This document shows, in pieces, positions 35,481-43,377 of a stretch of DNA of 64,000 nucleotides (its first letter is position 1; the number at the start of each line of letters is the position of its first letter). Under the pieces are notes generated by a model, which worked only from the letters and a program-made list of their open reading frames with translations, was not told the origin of the DNA and made no database searches. Location: contig JAKLFB010000017.1 in the NCBI GenBank assembly GCA_022711435.1, positions 62,001-126,000 of the forward strand, given 5' to 3'. Both the position numbers and the translations under genes were made by a program. Source of the DNA: Verrucomicrobiota bacterium. Its GTDB lineage: Bacteria > Verrucomicrobiota > Verrucomicrobiia > Limisphaerales > UBA1319.

Positions 35481-37070
35481 TTACGCCTCGGAAACCAATT
35501 GCAGTTTGAGCCGCGAGCAGAGTTCTTTCACCTGAGGCTCGAGATCGCCATAGAAGGTCACGCGATGCCACCCCATGGACCAGTGCTCGGTCAACTTTTC
35601 GAGGTCGCCCTGGACGACGGCCTCCAATTTGGTGCGGCAAGCCATGTCGCTCGGGTTGTTCCCGATCGTCTTGGCGCGATGGATCAGCACTTGCCGGGTT
35701 ATCGGATTGATTTCGAGCGTGGTTGTCATGTAGCCGGCGGGCAGGAGGGATCGGATGGATGCGCCCTGGCGATCTTCCGAGTGAGTGAGAATCTGGAACG
35801 GATTCGCAGCGCCGCCGGGTCCGAACGGCTTGGTGGGGGCCACGCAGTGGGCGTAGACGATGGCGTTCTTCGATGTGTCGATGACCGGATCGGAGATGTA
35901 ACCGGGCCGGCCCGTGAGCACGCCGATGGCCGCCATCGTCATGGCGGACATCTGATCCGCCTCGCAGCCGCCCACGAGCCCGTCGTCGTTCAACTGGCAA
36001 AAGCCCAGGCACGGATAGGCCTTCAGGTGGCCGCCGTAAAAGCCGGCCAGGCAGTGGATGCTGATTCCGCGTGCGCCGTGCTGGCTCATCAGCTCTTTCA
36101 TGGCGACGTACATCGCGCCGGCTTTCTCGATCTCCTCCGGCTGCACGCCGCCGATCGATTGGGCCTTGTGCATCCATCGTTCGGCAAACGACCTAGCCGC
36201 TTTTCGGTCGGCCCGATCGTAGGCGGCCGCCATGGTTTCGAACGGGATCGGAATGAACTCGATTCCGGTGACCTTTTGGCTCGCCTGGCGCATCGGATCT
36301 CCACCCCGGCCGCCTCCCACCACCAGGAGTCGAGTTCGGCGGAGTTCCTGAATGGCTTTGTCCATATCGAGCGATCGAACCGGATCGGCCTTGCAGGTCC
36401 AATCGGTCGTGGCCGGAGTGTTATGCCGCCGGGCGGATCGGAACGCGGCGGCGATTTCCGCCCCGCTCTTGCCTTGGGCCAATCCCGCAAAGCGCCGGGC
36501 GGAGGCGACGAGATCCGAGTCGTTTCCCGAGCTGACCCAATCCACCGGATGGCCCGCGCTCATGATCTTGGCGATCTCCCTGAGGAAGAGCCCGGATCCG
36601 CCATATAGATTGTCGGCCAGCAATGTGGGTTTGCCGGTGGCGCACAGCTTGACGATGTCGTTCTTCCAGCCGAGGCCCTGGATACAAACCAGGTAGCCAT
36701 CCACCTCAGCATCGCGCTCGAGCACGGCTTCGGCATGGGCGGGATCGTTCATGACGCTCGCCGTCCGGAACTCGATGTCCGGACATTGGCTGGCAAGGAG
36801 AGCGGTGATTTGGTCGCGCCGGGCGTCGAAGCGATAACCGATATTGGGCCAGATGGGCTTGTCGTTGGGTGTCTCGCAGAAGACCAGCCGGATCTTGGGA
36901 CGCCTGGAGGGCGGTTCGGCCGCCCAAGGCCGAATCCCGCTCGACAGCGAGGCCGACCCGCAGGCCACGCAAGCCGCGCAACGGGAAACGAACCGGCGCC
37001 GAGTGATGGCCGTTCCCGATCGATCCGGATCGTCGAGGGGCAAAGGGGGGATGGCGTTTGGTTTCTTCAT
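35481..37070 (-). CDS. Exported L-fucose-isomerase-fold protein
   Basis: A 529-residue protein. The N-terminus has an arginine-led signal (ITRRRFVSRCAACVACGSAS) consistent with TAT export. The mature part resembles the fucose/arabinose isomerase fold: RLVFCETPNDKPIWPN, VDGYLVCIQGLGW, AVDWVSSGNDSD-like loops, GLVGGCEADQMSAMTMAAIG near 385 with a candidate metal-binding Glu-Ala-Asp, and SDPVIDTSKNAIVYAHCVAP. Cytoplasmic isomerases of this fold do not carry signals, so an exported member is unusual and its reaction is unknown. It starts 25 bp downstream-facing of the GH97 fusion gene on the same strand and is probably transcribed with it. Confidence 0.65.
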   Translation of the reverse strand: MKKPNAIPPLPLDDPDRSGTAITRRRFVSRCAACVACGSASLSSGIRPWAAEPPSRRPKIRLVFCETPNDKPIWPNIGYRFDARRDQITALLASQCPDIEFRTASVMNDPAHAEAVLERDAEVDGYLVCIQGLGWKNDIVKLCATGKPTLLADNLYGGSGLFLREIAKIMSAGHPVDWVSSGNDSDLVASARRFAGLAQGKSGAEIAAAFRSARRHNTPATTDWTCKADPVRSLDMDKAIQELRRTRLLVVGGGRGGDPMRQASQKVTGIEFIPIPFETMAAAYDRADRKAARSFAERWMHKAQSIGGVQPEEIEKAGAMYVAMKELMSQHGARGISIHCLAGFYGGHLKAYPCLGFCQLNDDGLVGGCEADQMSAMTMAAIGVLTGRPGYISDPVIDTSKNAIVYAHCVAPTKPFGPGGAANPFQILTHSEDRQGASIRSLLPAGYMTTTLEINPITRQVLIHRAKTIGNNPSDMACRTKLEAVVQGDLEKLTEHWSMGWHRVTFYGDLEPQVKELCSRLKLQLVSEA

Positions 37071-37137
37071 TTTCTGATTTTGTGCCTGCAGGATGGAGAC
37101 GTGTCAATGCATTCGACACGCAATGGGGCGGGGGGGA

Positions 37138-37249
37138 TGCAGGACAAAATACTCCGGCTCTTGGTGCGTCCGGTCGCAGTTGGGCCATCGTCCGCAGATT
37201 GTCTTCTCCCTCCCCTCCGCGGCAGTGGAGGGGAGGGTCGGGGAGAGGC
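37138..37249 (+). repeat. Intergenic hairpin repeat, copy B
   Basis: It matches copy A (8803-8911) block by block: TGCAGGACAAAAT, CTTGGTGCGT, CGGTCGC, GTCCGCAG and the CTTCTCCCTCCCCTCC arm that pairs with GGAGGGGAGGG. It lies in the 274-bp gap between divergent genes. A TATTTATAAC stretch at 37311 downstream of it could serve as a -10 region for the following lipoprotein gene. Confidence 0.7.
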
Positions 37250-37344
37250 GGTCAATGGGTTTTGGAGCGCCGTCCAACGCAGTTGACGTCGTATGCCGGA
37301 TGGAGGAGACTATTTATAACTCGCATGTCCACGTCAAACGGCGC

Positions 37345-37707
37345 ATGAACTTTGAACCGCAACCCATGACAACACTCGGCGATTTTGCGCACTACCGTCC
37401 GCTTGGACAATGGCTTCGGCTCTGCCTCATGGCCGGTTTGCTGGCCGGGGCGAGCGGATGCAGTCCATCGGGCGGCTCGAGAGAGAACCAAGCTGCGGGC
37501 CAGGCCGCCGCAAGCGACATCGAGATCAACCGTGTATTGAGCGAGCTGACCCAGGTGGTCCGGAAATACAGCGTCGAGCAGCGGCAGGCGCCCCAGAGCC
37601 TGGACACCCTGGTGGCCAAGGGCTATCTGGCTCACGTCCCGACCGCTCCGGATGGCAAGCGGTTCGCGATCACGAAAAACCTCGAGGTCGAACTGGCCGA
37701 CCGCTAA
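37345..37707 (+). CDS. Small lipoprotein of unknown function
   Basis: A 120-residue protein with a lipoprotein signal ending in the lipobox LAGASGC (cysteine near residue 39). The mature part contains [40 protein letters not shown] and [16 protein letters not shown], a pattern seen in short proteins beside pseudopilin genes in Verrucomicrobiota. Its stop codon TAA (37705-37707) is exactly the flank of the 273-bp element, so the reading frame ends where the element inserted. It precedes the pseudopilin gene, separated only by that element. The function is unknown; an envelope role near the pilin-like protein is inferred. Confidence 0.65.
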   Translation: MNFEPQPMTTLGDFAHYRPLGQWLRLCLMAGLLAGASGCSPSGGSRENQAAGQAAASDIEINRVLSELTQVVRKYSVEQRQAPQSLDTLVAKGYLAHVPTAPDGKRFAITKNLEVELADR

Positions 37708-37980
37708 GGGTCTGTGCAAAAATTAATTCCGATTTTGCTGGAGGGGATTGGGCGGGCTGGCAAGGCCCGACGAGCGAGCATACCCGCGCGGTCTGTAAGC
37801 GAGGAGCAACACAACCAGCCGGCCCAAGGCCCCCAGCCCTGCGGGGCGGGGCGGCGCCGGGCCATCTGCTTCGTGGCTCGGTCGGTCGAGTATCGCAGGG
37901 GGATACACTCCCTCCCTTGCGCCTCGCATCGGGCCCGGCGGCGCTCCCGCCAAAATCGGAAGTAATTTTTGCACAGACCC
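37708..37980 (-). mobile_element. MITE-like 273-bp inverted-repeat element, copy 2
   Basis: It is the same length as copy 1 (1786-2058), in opposite orientation, and about 96% identical by eye. It ends in the same GGGTCTGTGCAAAAATTA inverted termini and is flanked by TAA on both sides (37705-37707 and 37981-37983). It sits between the lipoprotein stop and the pseudopilin start, whose ATG is only 11 bases beyond the element. Transcription of the pilin gene must therefore start in or cross the element. Confidence 0.85.
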
Positions 37981-37991
37981 TAAGGATTACC

Positions 37992-38930
37992 ATGCATTGC
38001 GGCCTCAAGATGCGGCAGATGGATCCTCTCTCGGCATGCGGAGCCGGAAACGGCCGATCCCGCCGGGACGACGTGGCGTTCACCTTGATCGAGCTGCTGG
38101 TGGTGATAGCGATCATCGCCATACTGGCGGGGCTGCTGCTGCCGGCGCTGGCCAGCGCGAAGGGGCGGGCTCATCGCCTCAAGTGCACAGCGCAGATGAA
38201 GCAGCTCGGGTTGGGCCTGAGCCTGTTCACCACCGAGCATCTCGATCAGTACCCGCCCACAGCCTTCGCGACGGGCGATTACCAATACCAGCTTTCCTGG
38301 GATGATTATATCCACCGCTACATTGGGGGCTCGGCGCCCGAGGCGGACCTGATTGTGGGCATCTCGGGCGGGATTGCGGACCGCGCGTCGATCCCGCGCA
38401 TCTTGAAATGCCCGGCGGACAAGATCGAGATCACGATCAGCTGGGCGGTATTTGGCCAGCGCCGGACCTATGCCATGAACTACGCCGGGCCTTCGTTCAT
38501 GGTTTCGTCGCGGAGCGGTCCGCTGCCGCCGCCCGATTATGGCGTGGGGGTTTACTACAACCTTCGCGGGTCCGAGCCGGGCGCGCTTCCCTCCTGGGAT
38601 CCGCGCGGTTACAAGGAGAGCGTCGTTCGAGATCCTGCGGGAACGATCCTGCTGGTGGAACAGCCTGAAGGGGGGAACATCGCCGGCAACGACTGGCCGT
38701 CGTTCTGCATGGGACCGACCGGGCCCCCTTCCGGCCAGGAGCAAAGCCCTTACCAGGTCGTGATCGGCGGCCAGCAGAAATGGGGGGAATCGGCCTACGG
38801 ATTGCATGGCCGGCGGTTCAACTACCTTTTCCACGACGGCCATGTGGGCACCTACCGTCTCACCGACACCGTTGGGAGCGGGACCACGAACGCGCCCCGC
38901 GGCATGTGGACCATGAAGATGGGAGATTAA
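37992..38930 (+). CDS. Prepilin-type protein with H-X9-DG C-terminal motif
   Basis: A 312-residue type II secretion/pseudopilin-like protein. The leader is cleaved at the class III prepilin site before [20 protein letters not shown] (residues 30-49), with Glu at position +5, followed by [11 protein letters not shown] and a [12 protein letters not shown] segment. The C-terminal domain contains [14 protein letters not shown], the H-X9-DG motif characteristic of the large Planctomycetota/Verrucomicrobiota prepilin families. The protein is expected to be processed by a prepilin peptidase and assembled at the cell surface. The ATG at 37992 is 11 bases after the 273-bp element. The next gene follows after 5 bp. 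Confidence 0.87.
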   Translation: MHCGLKMRQMDPLSACGAGNGRSRRDDVAFTLIELLVVIAIIAILAGLLLPALASAKGRAHRLKCTAQMKQLGLGLSLFTTEHLDQYPPTAFATGDYQYQLSWDDYIHRYIGGSAPEADLIVGISGGIADRASIPRILKCPADKIEITISWAVFGQRRTYAMNYAGPSFMVSSRSGPLPPPDYGVGVYYNLRGSEPGALPSWDPRGYKESVVRDPAGTILLVEQPEGGNIAGNDWPSFCMGPTGPPSGQEQSPYQVVIGGQQKWGESAYGLHGRRFNYLFHDGHVGTYRLTDTVGSGTTNAPRGMWTMKMGD

Positions 38931-38935
38931 TCGAC

Positions 38936-40036
38936 ATGAAACGCCTCGCACTGGCTTGCCTGCTTCTTTTCGGCCTCGCCAACCTCCTCGGGCAGCAGGG
39001 AGCTGAGCCTGTCGATTTCAACAAGGCGCGCCAGCTTCTCGAGCGCCGCCAGCGCGGCCAGACGCTCACTCGCGATGAGCAGGCATACCTCGAGCGCGCG
39101 ATGACCGAGCGACGCAAACAACCGGGCCGCCCGGCGAACCAGCGCCCGGCACCCGCCCGTCTCACGCCGCTCGCCGACATGAGCGCCAGCGACCGATACG
39201 AGGGCGAAGACGGCGGTCTTTATGGCGGCGGGCGCAACACGCCGCCTGATGCGCATCGCCGGGCGGCTGAGGCGGAGCTAGCGAAGATTCGTCCGCTCGA
39301 TGCCGAGGGCGAGCCGGGCGAAAACGGCGTTGTCGGCTTTATCGCCATCAGCATGTCGAATGCGACGCAAGAGTTTTCGCGATTCAAGCAGGTTGCCGAC
39401 CATTCGCCGTTGAAGTCGCCCCGGGTTATGATCGTGGACTGCGCGCAAGGCGGTCAGGCGATGGCTGAGTGGGCGCCGCCCGACGCGCGACCGTGGGAGG
39501 AGGCGCGACGCCGGCTGGCGGCAGCCCGGCTCTCGGTTCGACAAGTTCAGGCCGCATGGATCAAGCTGGCGAACAAAGGCCCCACCGGGACGATCGAGGA
39601 ACATGGGCGCAAGCTCGAGCGCGACACCCTCGCCGTGCTCCACAACGCCAAGGCGCTGTTCCCCAATCTCCGCATCGCGTACCTGGGCAGCCGCATATAC
39701 GGCGGGTATGCCATCGGGGCTTTGAATCCCGAGCCTTACGCCTACGAGAGCGCTTTTGCGGCGCGCGGGCTCATCCAGCGGCAGATGCGCGGGGACGCCG
39801 AGCTCGCCCTGGACCGGTCGCCCCTTCTGCTTTGGGGGCCTTATCTCTGGGCCGAGGGAATCCAAGGCCGCAAGACGGACTCGCTGGTTTGGGATCGGGC
39901 CGATTTCGGCCCCGACGGAGTCCATCCTAGCGATTCCGGCCGACAGAAGGTTGCCCAGCTTCTGTTGGATTTCTTCGCGACAGATCCTTTGGCCAGGCCG
40001 TGGTTTGCCTCTCGAACGCCCGCAGGGGGCCCGTGA
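38936..40036 (+). CDS. Secreted SGNH-hydrolase-like protein
   Basis: A 366-residue protein with signal peptide (LALACLLLFGLANLLG). A charged, Arg/Gln-rich linker with a QTLTRDEQAYLERAMTERRK segment follows. From residue 125 the fold resembles SGNH/GDSL hydrolases: GENGVVGFIAISMSNATQEF in place of block I, VMIVDCAQGGQAMAEW, NLRIAYLGSRIYGGY and the block V-like DFGPDGVHPSDSGRQKVAQL. The His of GVHPS and its preceding Asp fit the catalytic dyad. The usual GDS serine motif is not obvious, with SMSN the best candidate. Deacylation of a polysaccharide is a plausible role. It is the second gene after the pseudopilin, 36 bp before the oxidoreductase gene. Confidence 0.65.
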   Translation: MKRLALACLLLFGLANLLGQQGAEPVDFNKARQLLERRQRGQTLTRDEQAYLERAMTERRKQPGRPANQRPAPARLTPLADMSASDRYEGEDGGLYGGGRNTPPDAHRRAAEAELAKIRPLDAEGEPGENGVVGFIAISMSNATQEFSRFKQVADHSPLKSPRVMIVDCAQGGQAMAEWAPPDARPWEEARRRLAAARLSVRQVQAAWIKLANKGPTGTIEEHGRKLERDTLAVLHNAKALFPNLRIAYLGSRIYGGYAIGALNPEPYAYESAFAARGLIQRQMRGDAELALDRSPLLLWGPYLWAEGIQGRKTDSLVWDRADFGPDGVHPSDSGRQKVAQLLLDFFATDPLARPWFASRTPAGGP

Positions 40037-40072
40037 ACAACGATTGGACAACCGCATTCGGAAAACAGAACC

Positions 40073-41584
40073 ATGAACTCTATCACACGGAGAAACTTCC
40101 TGAAGAGCGCGGCCATGGCCGGGCTGGCGGCGGGGATGCCGAAAACGGCGATGGGCGGCGAGCGTTCGTCTCCGGCGGCAGGACCCAGCGAGACGATCCG
40201 GCTGGCCGTGATCGGGATGGGAGACACCGCGGCGGTCGGGGGTGTCGGCGGTCGGGGGCATCAGCTTATTGGCCGGCTTCAGGCGGTCCCCGGCGCCAGG
40301 ATCGTCGCGCTGTGCGACGTGGATCGTGCGCATCTTGATCGGGAAGCCAAACCGTTCAAGGACCGCGGCGAGGCCATCGCGACGCACACCGATCTCCGGA
40401 GGATACTGGACGACAAAACCATCGACGCGGTGGTGATCGCCTTGCCCAACCACTGGCACGCGCTGGCGACCGTGTGGGCCTGCCAGGCCGGCAAGGACGT
40501 CTACATCGAGAAGCCGTTTTCGCACAACCTGTGGGAGGGCCGGCAGATGGTGGCCGCGGCCCGCCGCTATGGGCGCATGGTCCAGGTGGGCACCCAGAAC
40601 CGATCGAGCACGTTCCTGCGCCGGACATTCGACGAGTTGCGCGGCGGTGCGATGGGCGCGATCCGCTGCGCCTATGCCCTGGTGTATCGCGCCCGGGACG
40701 GCATCGGCACGGTCAGCGCGCCGACGCCCGTGCCCGCGACCGTGGATTATGATCTGTGGTGCGGGCCGGCGGCCAAGATTCCGCTGATGCGCAAGCAGCT
40801 CCATTACGAGTGGCATTGGTTCTGGGCGACCGGCAACGGGGAGATGGGAAACAATGGCGTCCACATGATCGACCTTTGCCGGTGGGCCCTGGGCTGCAAC
40901 CAGCCGCCGCGGAGCGCGTTGAGCATCGGAGGCCGGTTCGCGTTCCGCGACTGCGGCGAGACGGCCAACACCCATATCGCCCTGTTCGATTATCCAGGGG
41001 CGCCGATCCTTTGCGAGATACGCAATGTGCGCGCCGCCGGAGGCGCGGATGCCATGGGCAGCTTCCGGAGCCGGAACCGCGGGCTCGTGATCGACTGCGA
41101 GGGCGGCTACTTCGCGGGCGACGCGTCCGGCGGGGCGCTCTTCGATTCCCGGGGGACGAAGATCCGGGACCTGCCGGACGACGGCAGCTCGAAACGGCTT
41201 GAAGGCCTCCACCTCTCCAACTTCATAGCGGCCATGCGGAGCCGGAAGGCCGGCGATCTGGCCGCCGAGGCCATCGAGGGTCATTGCTCGGCCGCCTGCT
41301 GCCACATGGCCAACATCTCGTATCGGCTCGGCAAACAATCGATGCCCGAAGCCATCCGAGAGACGATCCGCGGGACCCGGGAACTGGCGGACGCGTTCGA
41401 TCGCTGCCGGACCTACCTGCGCGAGAATGGAGTCGACCTCGACGCGACTCCGGCCGTGGTGGGGCCCTGGGTCTCTTTCGACGCCAAGCAGGAACGATTC
41501 GTGGGCGGGTTTGCAGACGAAGCCGATGCGCTTTCGAGGCGCGATGATCGCCCGCCCTATGTGGTGCCGGAGGTCGCTGGATGA
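40073..41584 (+). CDS. TAT-exported Gfo/Idh/MocA-family oxidoreductase
   Basis: A 503-residue protein. The twin-arginine signal is ITRRNFLKSAAMAGLAAGM. The Rossmann region IRLAVIGMGDTAAVGG begins near residue 43. HWHALATVWACQAGKDVYIE and KPFSHNLWEG near 125-150 give the catalytic-type EKP motif. The second domain has GEMGNNGVHMIDLCRWALG, whose His and Asp occupy the substrate-site position of the family. It probably oxidises a sugar or glycoside in the periplasm. It is a different subtype from the enzyme at 8970-10343, with low visible similarity outside the motifs. Its stop abuts the stop of the convergent ceramidase-like gene. Confidence 0.87.
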   Translation: MNSITRRNFLKSAAMAGLAAGMPKTAMGGERSSPAAGPSETIRLAVIGMGDTAAVGGVGGRGHQLIGRLQAVPGARIVALCDVDRAHLDREAKPFKDRGEAIATHTDLRRILDDKTIDAVVIALPNHWHALATVWACQAGKDVYIEKPFSHNLWEGRQMVAAARRYGRMVQVGTQNRSSTFLRRTFDELRGGAMGAIRCAYALVYRARDGIGTVSAPTPVPATVDYDLWCGPAAKIPLMRKQLHYEWHWFWATGNGEMGNNGVHMIDLCRWALGCNQPPRSALSIGGRFAFRDCGETANTHIALFDYPGAPILCEIRNVRAAGGADAMGSFRSRNRGLVIDCEGGYFAGDASGGALFDSRGTKIRDLPDDGSSKRLEGLHLSNFIAAMRSRKAGDLAAEAIEGHCSAACCHMANISYRLGKQSMPEAIRETIRGTRELADAFDRCRTYLRENGVDLDATPAVVGPWVSFDAKQERFVGGFADEADALSRRDDRPPYVVPEVAG

Positions 41585-42862
41585 TCAGTTCGTGGCGAGC
41601 GTTTGAGGGGCCGGGCTGGTGCGGACCAGATCGAGCGCCTCCTCGACGAAGATGGGCCCAGCCCGTTCGCCGAGGCTCGTGCGCGAGATGTAGGCGTATC
41701 GATCGAAGCTGTCAAAGTCCTCTTTGGCGAGGATGTAGCCAAAGGCATCGTTTGTGAGGCCAAAGAGGAGATTGTGCTCTCCGCGCATCTTGCGTTTCAG
41801 GTAGAAGCCGATGTTGGGGAGGGCCTCGCCGGGGATGGTGAGGATCTGCGCGTTGCCGACATTGAGCAGGTTGAGCCGGGTGGTGACGGCATCGCCTGAT
41901 GCGGTGGGGACATGGGCAGCCGGCAGGGCCTGCAGAAGCTGGCGCATCAGGGGCGAGTCCACGGGCAGCTCGATGGATCGGGCGGCACAGAAGATTCTTG
42001 GCGCGTGCTGGACCGGCGCGTCGGCGACGATCCGCAGCGCTTCGTCGGCCAGGAGGCGTCCGATGCGCTGGCATTCGGCCCAGTCATTGGCCTCGCCGCC
42101 GCCGGGCCGGCGATTGTCGGCCGTCACCATGCCGCCGAGCGCGCTGTTCATGAAGAGCGCGGCGCCTCCGCCCCTTTCGGCGATCCGGTCGTAGAGCGGG
42201 CCGGCGAGGTCCGGGCTGCAGATGCCGCGGCGATTGCCGATCACCTCGGGGTGGATGGCGTAGTTGACCAGGGTGGCGATGGCCTGGCCGGAATCGTCCA
42301 GGGCCTGGATCACATGGCAGCGGGGATCGTAGAGCGGTTCTGCATAATAGTTGTAAGCGATTTTTCCTTCGGCCTTGCCCGTCGCGATTTTGAGCCGCGC
42401 GGGCTGGAGCTTCGCTGCCGCTTCGTGAATCGCCTGCGCCATGCGAGCGCAGACCGATTCGAGGTATTTCATGTCCGCGCCGGTTCCGCCTTTGCCGTCG
42501 GGAAATCCATAGCAATCGGGGCCGCTGTGCGTGTGTGTGGCGCCGATCAGGATGTTCTGCGGCGGGATGGCGTGGACCATGGCTCGCACCTTGTCACCGA
42601 GCAGGGCCGGGAAACCAAGAAAGTCCGCGCCGACAATGGCCACGCGGTTGCCGCCTTCCTCGAGGACCAGAGCGCGAACCGTCAATTCACCCTGTTTGCT
42701 CGTGGCCGGCGAGGATGGGCCCACGCCGCCCGACAGGGGCAGGAGTGGATCCGGCGTCACGATTTGAACAGCCACTGCGGCCCGAAATCCGGCCGCAGCC
42801 GCCTGCGAGGCCATGGCGGCAGCCGCCCAAATAACAAGCCTGTGCGCCCATGCTGGTTTCAT
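41585..42862 (-). CDS. Secreted neutral/alkaline ceramidase-like protein
   Basis: A 425-residue protein with signal peptide (LVIWAAAAMASQAAAAG). The sequence follows the neutral/alkaline non-lysosomal ceramidase N-terminal family: AVAVQIVTPDPLLPLSGGVG, VAIVGADFLGFP, ILIGATHTHSGPDCYGFPD (zinc-ligand His-x-His with GP), LVNYAIHPEVIGNRRGICSP with a further histidine, and GGMVTADNRR. Related family members in Planctomycetota/Verrucomicrobiota often act in unknown amide or lipid hydrolysis, so ceramide as a substrate is not assured. No C-terminal immunoglobulin-like domain is present. Confidence 0.8.
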   Translation of the reverse strand: MKPAWAHRLVIWAAAAMASQAAAAGFRAAVAVQIVTPDPLLPLSGGVGPSSPATSKQGELTVRALVLEEGGNRVAIVGADFLGFPALLGDKVRAMVHAIPPQNILIGATHTHSGPDCYGFPDGKGGTGADMKYLESVCARMAQAIHEAAAKLQPARLKIATGKAEGKIAYNYYAEPLYDPRCHVIQALDDSGQAIATLVNYAIHPEVIGNRRGICSPDLAGPLYDRIAERGGGAALFMNSALGGMVTADNRRPGGGEANDWAECQRIGRLLADEALRIVADAPVQHAPRIFCAARSIELPVDSPLMRQLLQALPAAHVPTASGDAVTTRLNLLNVGNAQILTIPGEALPNIGFYLKRKMRGEHNLLFGLTNDAFGYILAKEDFDSFDRYAYISRTSLGERAGPIFVEEALDLVRTSPAPQTLATN

Positions 42863-43187
42863 GGGTCTGAGAGTAACCGATTCCGGGGGCCGGCGCGAGC
42901 TAAACCACTATCGAAGGGAGCCTGCAGCCCGGCGCTTGTGCACTGCACTGTCCTCTCGACCTCCTCTCCCCCGACCCTCTCCTCCATGAAGCATGGAGGC
43001 GAGGGAGAAGACGATGCGCTGCCGAGTGGCCAGTCGCCCTGCACACCGCCCGCCCTCTTGCGAACCTGTTCTGATTCCCTCGCCCCGCGAGGCAGGAGCG
43101 GGGGGGAAAGGGAGTGGATCCAGCAACGCCACGCCGGAGGTCGACGCCCATTCGGAGCGCGGATCATAATTACCTTGGATCGACACT
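42863..43187. other. 325-bp intergenic region with hairpins
   Basis: It contains hairpin repeat copy C (42963-43043) and a second stem-loop near 43083 (CCCCGC, loop, GCGGGG) related to the palindrome at 16088. No gene is supported. It separates the ceramidase-like gene from a Sel1 gene fragment. Confidence 0.45.
42963..43043 (-). repeat. Intergenic hairpin repeat, copy C (inverted, partial)
   Basis: Read on the minus strand it gives TGCAGGGCGACT, then GTCTTCTCCCTCGCCTCCAT, a short loop, ATGGAGGAGAGGGTCGGGG and GAGAGG. The hairpin half and the leading TGCAGG match copies A and B. The CTTGGTGCGT block in the middle is not conserved. Confidence 0.6.
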
Positions 43188-43343
43188 TCACCGGCTGCTT
43201 GTGGCGCGGCGCTGGCTTTCGGCGATTTGTTCGCGGGTCAGCCTGCGTTTGAGATCGTCGCGAGCCTGCGCTGCATCCGGCAATCCATACCTGGCGGCAA
43301 GGTTCAGCCATCGATAGGCTTCGACCGGATCGGCCGGGATTCC
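43188..43343 (-). pseudogene. Sel1-repeat protein, C-terminal fragment
   Basis: Fifty-one codons read GIPADPVEAYRWLNLAARYG, then LPDAAQARDDLKRRLTREQI and AESQRRA before a stop. This is the usual end of Sel1/TPR-like solenoid proteins (D-x-VEAY-x-W-x-NLAA, MTPEQIAEAQRRA). Nothing Sel1-like precedes it on the minus strand. Homology stops near 43343, where the headless metallophosphoesterase begins on the other strand. The ORF continues to 43442 in unrelated sequence. Confidence 0.65.
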
Positions 43344-43377
43344 GATCCCCGAGCCCGCGTCGGATCTGCGGCTTCTC

